Positions 10,601 to 18,730 of a stretch of 34,256 nt of DNA are shown here, one piece after another (position 1 is the stretch's first letter; the number at the start of each line of letters is the position of its first letter). The notes beneath the pieces were generated by a model that had not been told where the DNA came from, did no database searches, and worked only from the letters and a program-made list of their open reading frames with translations. Source of the DNA: Bacteroidota bacterium (GTDB lineage: Bacteria > Bacteroidota > Bacteroidia > JABDFU01); contig JACPDY010000088.1 in NCBI GenBank assembly GCA_016183775.1, positions 1-34,256 on the forward strand, read 5' to 3'. The position numbers and the translations under genes were made by a program.

Positions 10601-11630
10601 AAGTGGGGAAATTTGTTGAAACTACATAGCCACAAGCATATACATTATTATTTCCGTCTACCACAATATCCATTGTTCCTTCGTTGCTGATACTGCCTCC
10701 CGTACCCCCGATATACGTACCCCAAAGAAGCTGGGGATCTATCACCAGAGTTGACCTTAAGCTATTATAAGCTTCAATTTTAAATGAAACTTCAGCAAAA
10801 TGGAGATCTGTTATAGTTGTTAAAAATGTAGTTTGAATTTCTGTATCAGACTCTTTTAAATAAGAATAGGGCGCATTTTCAGTAAGGGTTCCGAGTGGCG
10901 TATTTATTTCGAGACTGCCATCCTGTTTCTGAACAAGGGGTTTATCGCTTTCGTAACACAATTTTATTTGTGATGGATCGGCACCCGCATGTACAAGAAA
11001 ATCATATTTAAACCCATTGGCATTACTGTTATATAAAACCCAATCTATTCCCGGATAAATGTTCCGAACTGTGATCTTCGAATATTGCTTTACATCATAG
11101 ATTCCATCAGGACAGTGAGAGAAGAAATAATTATAATGCGCCGAACCTTCTCCTTCCATGATAATATTTTCCTTTTTTATTGTTGTCCCTTTTAAACGCA
11201 TATTTATCCATGCCATCTCTATTTTGTTCTTCTCTATTTCAATTTTCTGTTTACTCGAAGTATATTTTTCTCCGATTTCATTGTGCCCATCTTTTTCATC
11301 AATTTTTGCAAATACATATGTAAGGCCCGTTTCGGTTATATATACATCGATACCTGGTGCGGAGGCCTTGAACAAAACAAAAGGGACAGGAATGTTATCT
11401 GTATTTACCATTTGTCCCTTGTTTTCAAAAAAATGAACCGGCGAATCCTGTATATGTTGCAAAATTTGATCTTCACTAACCGGAAGGTCCCTTGATGCAA
11501 AAGCAGGTGATGTAAGAAATATAACTGAGAGGAATAGTGAATATATTACGATCCTGAATAATGTACTCCCCGGAGCCGCACTTATGGTTCTGTGTTGTAG
11601 CATGGCATTTTTCGATGACGGATGTTTCAT
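7650..11630 (-). CDS. Large secreted SBBP-propeller/SprB-repeat protein, paralog B
   Basis: Paralog of A, 1326 aa from the first ATG in frame (11630); the frame continues to a TTG at 11666, and an ATG at 11603 is also possible. The signal peptide has core IVIYSLFLSVIFLTSPAFA with probable cleavage after AFA. The N-terminal domain carries FFENKGQMV, NIYPGIDWVLY and FKYDFLVHAG. Seven SBBP repeats follow (LLWGTYIGG, LLWCTFYGG, LWASYFGG, LQWSTLFGG, LQWSTYLGG, MIWSTFIGG, MIYSTYFGT). Then come several SprB repeats, a PKD-like unit (SGTTSNFTYTFLTAGTY) also present in D, and two Ig units that C and D share. The protein ends in the C-terminal module (CGGCGCKEW, RYKNQLCPG, KDKNGCS). No T9SS sorting domain is visible. 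A divergent intergenic region separates it from a broken helical-repeat gene. Likely a surface adhesin or filament component; this is inferred from architecture only. Confidence 0.88.
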   Translation of the reverse strand: MKHPSSKNAMLQHRTISAAPGSTLFRIVIYSLFLSVIFLTSPAFASRDLPVSEDQILQHIQDSPVHFFENKGQMVNTDNIPVPFVLFKASAPGIDVYITETGLTYVFAKIDEKDGHNEIGEKYTSSKQKIEIEKNKIEMAWINMRLKGTTIKKENIIMEGEGSAHYNYFFSHCPDGIYDVKQYSKITVRNIYPGIDWVLYNSNANGFKYDFLVHAGADPSQIKLCYESDKPLVQKQDGSLEINTPLGTLTENAPYSYLKESDTEIQTTFLTTITDLHFAEVSFKIEAYNSLRSTLVIDPQLLWGTYIGGTGGSISNEGTMDIVVDGNNNVYACGYVVSTNFPTLNPGGGVYYDNTLGSSTDGLILKFNNAGVLLWCTFYGGSDTNENLQSIASDVANNIYITGVTPSLDFPTQNLAGAYNDNTNGGSSDVVMLKFSPAGVRLWASYFGGTGMDMGWSIKTDATNSIYVTGFTSSANFPTQNLAGAYNDNAIGGGQDIFILKFNSSCALQWSTLFGGSLGDEVGNALWVGAGNNLFVTGYTNSTDFPLQNLGGAYNDPVSNGNNDVFVLKFNNTGALQWSTYLGGNIFDEATDIEEDVFGNLYVTGKTVSSNFPTQNLSGAYNNSVLSNGNTNGYDLFLCKFNSSCSMIWSTFIGGSASDVSHYTANFGYRTKNLVTDFCGVVYLGGWTGSNDFPTVNTCGTFFNNARLGPQDLVLVEFAATGAMIYSTYFGTLGGSQDFRANLALDNNRNLFITGEWMGASSNAMANPGGGAFNNNYTSADDIYFIKLKPDTASYIQTQVNATGCTCGNATIQINCGTPPYNYVWSNGSQLINSISTTNSIGLCAGNYWVEVTDAACNRDTIYYTLTGPVTGLALTITNTNPATCSSNGNSTAWATVTGGASPYTYTWNNGQTAQNASGLAAGNYTLTITDKTGCTATQTVSITLPAGPVINTTSTNNGCNSTGSASVIASIGTQPFTFSWSSGQTGTIASGLVAGGYTVTVTDGNGCTQTKTFNITGVNPVSATFTYPQTCVGMAVIFTNTGSTGTYSWVISPITPTNVSGTTSNFTYTFLTAGTYSVSHTVSSGGCSTTQTSTITVINCNGPVVTAVGSSVCQGSCASVTSSGTGGTVPYSYSWSNGWTIQNINPCPSSTTTYTVTITDSGGATSTSTALVIVNPIVVSTTTATNITCNGGTGSATVTGAGGSLPYTYSWSGGVPLTGSQVSGLAPGNYTVTLTDSKGCTSTSVTTIISPPSLLGQFAKGTANCGGCGCKEWVIVTAEGGTGPYSYSWPDGYLSRYKNQLCPGSYNINIKDKNGCSINVNLTTP

Positions 11631-11683
11631 TTCAATATTCCCTGCTTTTATTCCTCTTCCTGTCAAATGAACTTAAGAATGTT

Positions 11684-11715
11684 TTAAATTAACCCTAAGA
11701 AAGCTTTAAAGCAAA
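11684..11715 (-). promoter_or_regulatory. Candidate -33/-7 promoter for paralogs B and A
   Basis: Read on the - strand, TTTG (11715-11712) is followed after 20 bases by TAATTTAA (11691-11684), which matches six of eight positions of TAnnTTTG. It lies 54 bases upstream of the chosen B start. It is a partial match in AT-rich DNA, so confidence is limited. Confidence 0.35.
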
Positions 11716-11837
11716 CCAAATAAATTTATAAGTTATAAGTCTAAGGTTATGTAATGATCATTAAAAAAAGAATTTTGTGAGAAAGAACTTCATAGAATGA
11801 TTCACTTTAGCTATTTTTATACAAAAAAAATGTAAAA

Positions 11838-13284
11838 ATGAAAACTCCATCAGACGATCTTTTCATTCTGATAAAATCACTTAGTTCGGCAGAAAAGCGT
11901 TATTTTAAGATTTTTTCGACGATTCATTCAGGTAAATCATTTAACAAAAAATATATTATCCTATTCGATGCTATTGACCGATTAAAACAATATGATGAAA
12001 AAAAATTAAAGACAAGACTGAAAGACGATACATTAAAAAGCAATCTGAAGATGTTCAAAAGTTATGTTTCAGAAGTAATTCTAAACAGCCTTGAAAAGTA
12101 TCACCAAAACTCAACAAAGCAACTACAGGTTAACCATCTGTTTGCGCAGGCCCACATATTATGTTCCAAACGACTTTTTCCGCTTTGTGAAAAAGTTCTT
12201 AAAAAGGCTGAGTCCATAGCTGAGTCGGAAGAATTATTCCCGGAGCTTATCAATATCCTATTTTTAAAAATTGAAATTGCAAGAGCGACCGAGCAATATG
12301 AAAAAATATTTAGCACAAATGGTCATAAACAGCGGGTGAGTTCTTTTTCCAATCTTCTGCATAATTATACAGAATATCTTTTTCTAGGATTGAATGCTGA
12401 ACAGGTCCTGAAAAAAAATTTTCTTACCCGAAAAAATACAGATCGGATCATGCATAAGCAAATATTAGCCAATACCTTATTGCTGAATTCCACAAAGGCC
12501 AAAAGCGCCACAGCCAAAAGAATGTACTTCAACCTGAAATCCCGGTTTCTTATGATAATGGGGCAAGATCAAAAGGCGTATGATGTTATTTTGGAGTGTA
12601 TTAGTTTTTACAAAAGCAAAAACACTTTAGCGAATCAAGATCTATCGTTTTATTTTATTACACTATATAATAAAGCTATAATTGAGTTTATCATCGGGCA
12701 GGCAAAGACTGCTTATGAAACCATACATTGCTTTCAGGAAATGTTAGAAAGATATATGCATCAATTATCTGCAAATGCTCTCGTAAATGGAAATGATCAA
12801 TTATATACATTAAAAATCGGAAGCTGCATAAGCACGGGGGATTTTAAAGCAGCAGAAAAACATCTTGATGAATTTGAGCACGCTTAAATATCTGAATAAA
12901 ATCCTTCTTTTACCAAATACGGGTATCCGGAATGATATTATTGTACAATCAAAATTTTTGATCATGATAGTGCAATTTGAATTAAATGATCTAGATGCTT
13001 TACCTTATACAATACGCTCAACATATCGCTCCTTGCTTAAAGGAGAGCGGTTATATAAATTTGAGAATGCAATATTGCAATTCCTGAGAAAGGATTTACC
13101 AAAAGCCGACCATAAATCTGAACTTATACATGCGTTTAAGAAGTTATCCGGCATAATAAGAGAAATCAGCAAAGATCCCTTTGAAAAAAATGCAATGGGA
13201 GAATTTGATTTTATTTCCTGGCTAGAAAGTAAAATTGAGAACAGACCATTTGCTGAGATCATAAGAAATAAAGTAAAGCAATGA
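11838..13284 (+). pseudogene. Helical-repeat (TPR-like) protein gene, broken by internal deletion and frameshift
   Basis: Two overlapping frames (11838-12887 and about 12865-13284) together match the intact paralog at 25512-27017. The first begins with the family's N-terminal motif (LSSAEKRYFKIFST against LNKSEKRYFKIDAG). The second ends with its C-terminal motif (EFDFISWLESKIENRPFAEI against DFDILSWINSKIEGRPFAEM). Aligning them, the residues after KAAEKHLDEFE correspond to the intact copy's KLVPEIEKGL, while STLKYLNKIL corresponds to SALKWLNYIL. About 25-30 residues, one helical hairpin, are therefore missing exactly where the frame changes (about 12870-12890). One deletion not divisible by three explains both defects. 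The family is recognisable as tandem amphipathic helices but has no function known to me. The TTG/ATG at 12865-12870 is unlikely to be a genuine start. The gene ends 8 bases before the stop of convergent paralog C. Confidence 0.75.
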
Positions 13285-13292
13285 GAAAATAG

Positions 13293-16200
13293 TCAGGGCG
13301 CGGTAAGATTAATATTCACACTGCACCCGTTTTTATCTTTAATATTTATTGAATAAGCTCCCGGACAAAGTTGATTTTTATACCTGCTGACATATCCATC
13401 AGACCAGGTATAAGTGTAGGGGCTTGTCCCGCCAGCGCCTGTCACCATTAACCACTCTTTGCATCCACAACCTGCGCAACTGGCGGTCCCTTTGGTAAAT
13501 TGTCCAGCTAATGGCGGGGGTGAGATTATTGCAGCTGTGGAAATTCCCGTACAACCCTTACTGTCCGTTATTGTTACTGTATAATTTCCTGCCGTCAAAC
13601 CTGTTATAGTTTGTGCAGTCTGGTTGTTACTCCAGCTATAGCTGTAAGGCAAACTACCGCCACTCCCCATCGTAGAAACAGATCCTGTACCGCCGTTACA
13701 TGAAGCATTTGTTACCGTGGAAGAAACATTAACAGATGGATTAATTATTATAGTTGCTGTTGACGTGGATGTGCTTCCACCTGAGTCGGTTACTTTTACA
13801 GTATAAGTTGTTGTTATTGGCGGGCACGTATTTATATTTTGAGTTGTAGCGCCTGTACTCCATGAATAAGTGTATGGATTGGTGCCGCCACTTGGATTGG
13901 ATATTATGTTGGCACAGCCGCCAGCACAGATAGTACTACCGGTAGCCGAAAACACAAGCGTACCGCAATTTGGGTTAATTGTTATGCTTTTAGTCATGCT
14001 GCACCCATTTATACCCTCAACAGTAACAGTATATGTTTTTGATGCAGAACCGCTTATAAATAATTTCGGATTAGAAATTCCTGAATTATTTAAGCCGGCA
14101 GAAGGACTCCATGAATATACAGGGTTCACTTTACAGAATCCAAGTTGTATATTAGGTGAAGTATTTGTTGGCCCGGTTGCAAATGGAATTAAACATCCTG
14201 AGACTGAATTGTTTGTAACTGTATTGTAATATGTATCATTTTGCAGCACTGAAACATCGTCAGCAATATCTGAAGTCGTTTTATCCCAGCATACTTCAAC
14301 CACTATATTTGATTGTCCATCCCAATGAAATGATTGGGTAAAATTATGAGTGTTCCATCCTGTAATGCTTGAATAAGTGGTGGGTCCAAACACAGTTGAC
14401 AAACCTGTAAGCCAAGATTTATAAGGGTTTGTGGCATCCGGTAACTTCACAGCTTTTGTGCAACCAATCTTTATTGTAAAATTTGTGTATGGTGTAGAAC
14501 TGTTTTTTTTTCCTACATAAAAAGCCAAAGATTGTATACTTCCCGCTTGCAGACCCGCACTTTTCAGGCTATAGGCATCATATATAACCTGCATCCTGTA
14601 ATCGGTTCCCGTATTATAAGGTGACATATGGCCATAGTATGGATTACTGAAATTTGGATTAACAACAGGCCCAAGTGAAATTTTTTGAGGAGAATTTGCG
14701 CAAGTTGTTACTGGCAATGTACCACAGGAAAATGAAACAAAATCTGTCGTTCCAGACAAAACTGCGTTTAGCTGAACGCTATCGCCCGGACAAATTGTTG
14801 CAGGAATATTTACATCAACGACTGATCTCGCGCCTATTGCTATACTTTTAGTTATTGAACATCCATTTGAACCTGTAACGGTGACCTGATAGCTACCTGG
14901 CGCAAGATTTTGAGCAGATTGTTTATTTTGTGCAGGGACAGTATTCCAACTATAATAAAATGGCCCTGTTCCGTTAGCGGGTATTATTGTAATACGGCCA
15001 TCAGTTCCACCACTACAAGAAGGTTCAGTAATCATAATACCTAAAGACGGTATAGCATTATTCATATTAACCGAAGCTGTTTTTAAGCATCCTGAAATAT
15101 CTCTAATCGTAATAGTATATGTGCCACTTCCCAGATTGGATGCTGTTGTTGAAGTCTGTCCTGAAGGATTGTTCCACAAATAGGTATATGGCGACTTCCC
15201 TCCTGTTACTGTTACTGAAGCAGAACCATTAACGGCACATGAAGTTGTAAAAGATAAAGAAAGAGAATCGGGATTTGACAACATAATCGTTGCGGTATTT
15301 TTACAACCATTGCCGTCCTGAGCTGTTACTGTGTAAAGTCCCGACGATAAACCTGATATATTATTTGCTGTACTTCCAGTTGACCATTGGTATGAATAAA
15401 CACCATTTCCTCCTGTAGTATTTACAGATACAGATCCATCACTACTTCCATAACAGCTGATATCTGTTTTAGCAGCAACAATATTCAGCGCACAGCAGGA
15501 TCCTGTTACTGTTAATGCCTTAATTAAAGTATCTCCTGGACAGATTGCAATCAGCTTTACATTATAAGTTCCTGCGTTCGCATATGTATGAGAGGGATTT
15601 CTGCTACTGGAAAAATTGCCATCCCCAAAATCCCATAGCCAGGTTTTAACCGAATCCAGGATTCCACAGTGTTCTCCTGTAGTAGTATTATTGAAGTTTA
15701 CAGGAGTGTTGCATACAGCATTACCTGCATTAAAGTCCACAATCATATTTTGAGTAAAACGGCTAATAACAGGCTGATCAGAGCCTCCATTAAGATTAAG
15801 CTTGGCAGTTTGGAAAGCTCCGGCAGTTACAGGGAAGTCGGAGGAGTGAGTTGTGTTCGTCATTATCAGGTCTTCTTTACAATCGTATTTAACCAATGTA
15901 ATCTGAGTTGTAGCAAAATCGGCATCTACTCCACTTCCGCCAATCATACCGGAAAACAACAATTTCTTTCCGCTGTCATTCAATTTATACAAAGCAATGC
16001 CGCCGCCTTTATTATTATTATAACTGCATCCATTAAGTGGTACACTGGATGGATAAGCAACCGAAGAATACGCTTCATCTCGATCATTAATCTGTATTGA
16101 CATCCCATATCCGGCACCAATAAAAGTGGAGTATTTCAAAGTTGTTCCCTGCGGATTAAGACGCACAATGAATGGGTTTGAGGGACCGCTTGTTACCGGT

Positions 16201-18128
16201 CCATTATAAGTAGGATCATAAACTCCGGCAGTTGTCGGAAAACTACTCGAACTTGTATTCCCAATAACAAATGCATCACCCGCGGAGTTAACAGAAATAT
16301 CATTTCCCAGATCTCCGTATGTTCCGCCAAGATAGGTTGAGTATTTTAAATCTGCGTTACCATTACCGTTCATACTAAGCTTTAATACCAACGCATCGGA
16401 TTGATTAACTCCTGGCAAACTATTATAGGAGGGGTCAAAGCAACCTGGTGAAACCGGAAAGTCAGTTGCACTTGTCCATCCGGCGACATAAACGTTGTCC
16501 ATAGGATCTAATGCATTGCGGAAACCAATTTCGCTGGAAGTAACATTCATATTTCCAGCGCGATCTTGGTCTGTCGACCCTCCAATAAATGTAGAATAAA
16601 GCAATGCACTCCCGTCAGAACTTAATTTACTTACAAAAATATCAGATAAGCCACCATTAAATGATGTATCATAAGCTCCGGGAGTTACCGGGAAATTAGA
16701 ACTTAAAGTAGAACCGGTAACAAAAGCTTCTCCTTTATTGTTCACCGCCACTCCACATCCCAATCCGGCATAACCAAGAAATGTTGAATAAACTAATCCG
16801 GTACCAGCGGCATTAAGCTTAAGAACAAATGGTCCATAAGGTCCGTTCAATCCTGAGAAGGATGAATTCCCGGCAAGTGAAAAAGGCCCATTGTAGGTTG
16901 GATCGTATGCACCGGCTGTAGTAGGGAAATTGGGAGATTCCGCATCTCCTGTAATATAAGCGCAACCAAAATCATCAACTGCAATTCCAACACCCTTGTC
17001 TCTGCCGTTTCCTCCGATATATGTTCCATAAACTATATCTGTTCCATCAGGCTTTAATTTAAATACGAATACATCATTGGCACCATTCCATGTTCCGTCG
17101 TAATTACCCGGTTTGGTTGGAAAACCACCACCTTCATACCAACCGGTTACATACGCGTTACCCTGTTTGTCAGACGCAATATCAAAAATATAACCCCAAA
17201 TAAAAGTGATATTTGCAGAAGCGGCTGCCCCAACATAAGTGGAATAATACAACACAACCGGATCAATTATCAGATCATATGCGGGGTTAATATTCGTTGA
17301 ACTATAAAATCCTATGGTAGTATCATTTAATAAGTAATAACGGATATCAACCTCTGTTTTTATTCCATTTATTACCTGGTAAGAATATGGAGCTAAATCT
17401 GCTGTGGTACCCCATTCGGTCTTAACTTCAAGGATACCATCCCTTTTTATTCTGATTTTTTTTACTCCTGAAAACGCCATTTTGATCTGCTCCATTCTTC
17501 CACCCGGCTTAATAATATAATCGTACTCAATTTTAGTTCCGGAAGAATAATACCTCAGATCAATTTTATCATAAAGTTCGTGGTATTGGATCTGTTCATA
17601 ATCGCGTGCATTTAATACATAACGGGAAGGGTCGTCACCTATAAGATAATTGATATTGCTCATATGCTCCCCTTCGGATGTACAGCTAACATTTTTATTG
17701 CAGCCAATAAAATTCATGTTCCAAACAAGGTAATCATGTCTATCACCACCCGTCTTTCCAGACGGTGAAAGTACACTTGTGCTTTCCGATTCATTTTCTC
17801 TGGCACTTAAATAACTAATTCCATCCTTCATAAAATACATGTGAATCCCGGATGAGGCTGATTCAAATAGAATATTATCGCTCCACTGCCCCCTATTTTT
17901 ACGGAAATTTACCGGCAAGCTTTGAAGGTTATTTTCGATTTTAGTTTTCCTCGCCTGATCCATGGCTCCTAAACTACTATGGATACTCTCCTGCGCTGAA
18001 ATAGTATGATAAAATGAACCCGATATAATTAAAAACAAAGTAGCATAGACAAAAGACAACCCTTGCAGCAAAAAATCTATTTCTACTTTGAGTAATTTAT
18101 TAAATTCAAATCTTATTATATTTTTCAT
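13293..18128 (-). CDS. Large secreted SBBP-propeller/PKD/SprB protein, paralog C
   Basis: The largest paralog, 1611 aa from the ATG at 18128 (a TTG at 18134 is also open). The signal peptide ends near FYHTISAQES. The N-terminal domain has the variant motif FRKNRGQW and KIEYDYIIKPGGR. Seven SBBP repeats follow, of the YSTYxGG form with FPTTAGAYDPTYNG-like loops. Next comes a PKD domain (WLWDFGDG, about 15510-15740), then three SprB repeats (GLSSGLYTVTAQD, NLGSGTYTITIRD, NLAPGSYQVTVTG). A ~250-residue segment follows (about 14110-14840) with YRMQVIYDAYSLKSAG, YTNFTIKIGCT and HWDGQSNIVVEVCWD, a module I know only from other Bacteroidota surface proteins. Two Ig units and the shared C-terminal module (CAGCGCKEW, RYKNQLCPG, KDKNGCS) close it. 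Its 3' end is mosaic: one tract is nearly identical to A, another to D. No T9SS sorting domain is seen. Confidence 0.88.
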   Translation of the reverse strand: MKNIIRFEFNKLLKVEIDFLLQGLSFVYATLFLIISGSFYHTISAQESIHSSLGAMDQARKTKIENNLQSLPVNFRKNRGQWSDNILFESASSGIHMYFMKDGISYLSARENESESTSVLSPSGKTGGDRHDYLVWNMNFIGCNKNVSCTSEGEHMSNINYLIGDDPSRYVLNARDYEQIQYHELYDKIDLRYYSSGTKIEYDYIIKPGGRMEQIKMAFSGVKKIRIKRDGILEVKTEWGTTADLAPYSYQVINGIKTEVDIRYYLLNDTTIGFYSSTNINPAYDLIIDPVVLYYSTYVGAAASANITFIWGYIFDIASDKQGNAYVTGWYEGGGFPTKPGNYDGTWNGANDVFVFKLKPDGTDIVYGTYIGGNGRDKGVGIAVDDFGCAYITGDAESPNFPTTAGAYDPTYNGPFSLAGNSSFSGLNGPYGPFVLKLNAAGTGLVYSTFLGYAGLGCGVAVNNKGEAFVTGSTLSSNFPVTPGAYDTSFNGGLSDIFVSKLSSDGSALLYSTFIGGSTDQDRAGNMNVTSSEIGFRNALDPMDNVYVAGWTSATDFPVSPGCFDPSYNSLPGVNQSDALVLKLSMNGNGNADLKYSTYLGGTYGDLGNDISVNSAGDAFVIGNTSSSSFPTTAGVYDPTYNGPVTSGPSNPFIVRLNPQGTTLKYSTFIGAGYGMSIQINDRDEAYSSVAYPSSVPLNGCSYNNNKGGGIALYKLNDSGKKLLFSGMIGGSGVDADFATTQITLVKYDCKEDLIMTNTTHSSDFPVTAGAFQTAKLNLNGGSDQPVISRFTQNMIVDFNAGNAVCNTPVNFNNTTTGEHCGILDSVKTWLWDFGDGNFSSSRNPSHTYANAGTYNVKLIAICPGDTLIKALTVTGSCCALNIVAAKTDISCYGSSDGSVSVNTTGGNGVYSYQWSTGSTANNISGLSSGLYTVTAQDGNGCKNTATIMLSNPDSLSLSFTTSCAVNGSASVTVTGGKSPYTYLWNNPSGQTSTTASNLGSGTYTITIRDISGCLKTASVNMNNAIPSLGIMITEPSCSGGTDGRITIIPANGTGPFYYSWNTVPAQNKQSAQNLAPGSYQVTVTGSNGCSITKSIAIGARSVVDVNIPATICPGDSVQLNAVLSGTTDFVSFSCGTLPVTTCANSPQKISLGPVVNPNFSNPYYGHMSPYNTGTDYRMQVIYDAYSLKSAGLQAGSIQSLAFYVGKKNSSTPYTNFTIKIGCTKAVKLPDATNPYKSWLTGLSTVFGPTTYSSITGWNTHNFTQSFHWDGQSNIVVEVCWDKTTSDIADDVSVLQNDTYYNTVTNNSVSGCLIPFATGPTNTSPNIQLGFCKVNPVYSWSPSAGLNNSGISNPKLFISGSASKTYTVTVEGINGCSMTKSITINPNCGTLVFSATGSTICAGGCANIISNPSGGTNPYTYSWSTGATTQNINTCPPITTTYTVKVTDSGGSTSTSTATIIINPSVNVSSTVTNASCNGGTGSVSTMGSGGSLPYSYSWSNNQTAQTITGLTAGNYTVTITDSKGCTGISTAAIISPPPLAGQFTKGTASCAGCGCKEWLMVTGAGGTSPYTYTWSDGYVSRYKNQLCPGAYSINIKDKNGCSVNINLTAP
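13327..13433 (-). repeat. Near-identical tract shared with paralog A (4601-4707)
   Basis: Partner of the tract in A: three mismatches in 107 bases by eye, within the C-terminal module of C. Confidence 0.75.
13558..13603 (-). repeat. 46-base identical tract shared with paralog D (18996-19041)
   Basis: All 46 bases are identical to 18996-19041. The tract lies in the Ig unit just before the C-terminal module, coding for the GLTAGNYTVTITDS region. C therefore resembles A in its last module and D in the one before it. Confidence 0.75.
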
Positions 18129-18157
18129 GATCAACGAAGTTTAAATCAATTAATATT

Positions 18158-18328
18158 TTACCAAAGCCGGAAAACATCTTCAAATAAGTCAAAATTCCGA
18201 TAGCTGTTAAATTCGTGATCAATCTTTCCTGATGCTTTCAACGCCTTTTTTCCTTTGACAATCTTACTTGTCTGAGTTGTTTTTGTTTTAATTTTTATTC
18301 TTCCCTTTATTCGCTTATTATTTTTCAT
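18158..18328 (-). CDS. Possible small basic protein (56 aa), unknown
   Basis: An open frame from ATG at 18328 to TAA encodes a strongly basic N-terminal half (MKNNKRIKGRIKIKTKTTQT) followed by a mixed aromatic/acidic tail ending NFDLFEDVFRLW. It lies 29 bases upstream of the start of paralog C, same strand, so the two could be cotranscribed. GGGAG (18331-18335) precedes the ATG but with only 2 bases between, closer than optimal. I recognise no family. The non-random composition and position favour a real gene, but it could equally be a leader ORF or chance. Confidence 0.4.
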   Translation of the reverse strand: MKNNKRIKGRIKIKTKTTQTSKIVKGKKALKASGKIDHEFNSYRNFDLFEDVFRLW

Positions 18329-18355
18329 ATCTCCCATATTTATTTCAGAACTATC

Positions 18356-18726
18356 TCAATCCGTAATCATCACCTTCTTCATTATAAAATTATTTTCCGT
18401 TGAAAGCTTCAACAGGTACAACCCGCTTTCCTGCCCACTTATACTGCGAACGGGATAAATTTCCGCATTCGTATATCATCAGAGTCGGAAGTCAGAAGTT
18501 AGAAGACTTCCGGCTTCGGACTCCCGACTTCCAGCTTTTCAAAATGCGACAAATTACACCGTTTCATGTATAAATCTATTTCTTCGATGTATTTCACCTG
18601 TGCTCCTGTTTCAATATGTTTTTTTATATGAGCTGTCCCGCAAGGTTTCGTATCTCTATTCTCACATATTATTCTAAAACACGCTACAATACAGTATCTT
18701 TGAGCATCAATGTTTACCAAAAACAA
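18356..18726 (-). pseudogene. Relic of a T9SS type A C-terminal sorting domain
   Basis: Read on the - strand directly after the D stop codon, this region aligns with the sorting domain of the esterase at 23276-25213. The first part encodes VRIEIRNLAGQLI (esterase: VEIEVHNLAGQLI), then one base is missing in an A-run, and the shifted frame continues KKHIETGAQVKYIEEIDLY (esterase: KKLLETGAQMKYVEAIDLS). An inverted-repeat element (18445-18567) then interrupts it. After the element the end of the domain resumes as ISGQESGLYLLKLSTENN and MKKVMITD, with TGA at 18356-18358 (esterase: LSGFENGLYLMKL and MKKILINH). It has no start of its own and carries stops in frame, so it is non-functional. It is most simply read as the former C-terminus of D or of a predecessor gene. 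Confidence 0.75.
18445..18567. repeat. MITE-like imperfect inverted repeat (~123 bp) inserted in the sorting-domain relic
   Basis: The left arm (18445-18490, starting TGCGAACGGGATAAATTT) is the approximate reverse complement of the right arm (18524-18567, ending ACACCGTTTCAT). Pairing is interrupted by several mismatches. The centre contains nested GGAAGTC/GACTTCC hairpins. It encodes nothing and separates two halves of a sorting domain that are contiguous in the esterase, so it behaves like an inserted element. The junctions are TA-rich, but I cannot define a target duplication with certainty. Confidence 0.6.
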
Positions 18727-18730
18727 CTAC

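Noticed and set aside
12865-13284. A separate small gene starting at TTG 12865 or ATG 12868
   Set aside because: Its product aligns only with the C-terminal part of the helical-repeat family and overlaps the end of the upstream frame, so it is the second half of a broken gene.
13870-14229. Open + strand frame antisense to paralog C, with similar ones at 8434-8679, 18816-19022, 19323-19724 and 20010-20396
   Set aside because: They lie opposite Thr/Val/Gly-rich repeat modules, whose codon composition leaves the antisense frame open. Their products are low-complexity Val/Pro-rich shadows that recur at each repeat.
18499-18726. 75-residue - strand ORF as an intact small gene
   Set aside because: Its middle matches a sorting-domain fragment, its N-terminal part is the wrong frame of the same domain, and its C-terminal end runs into the inverted-repeat element.
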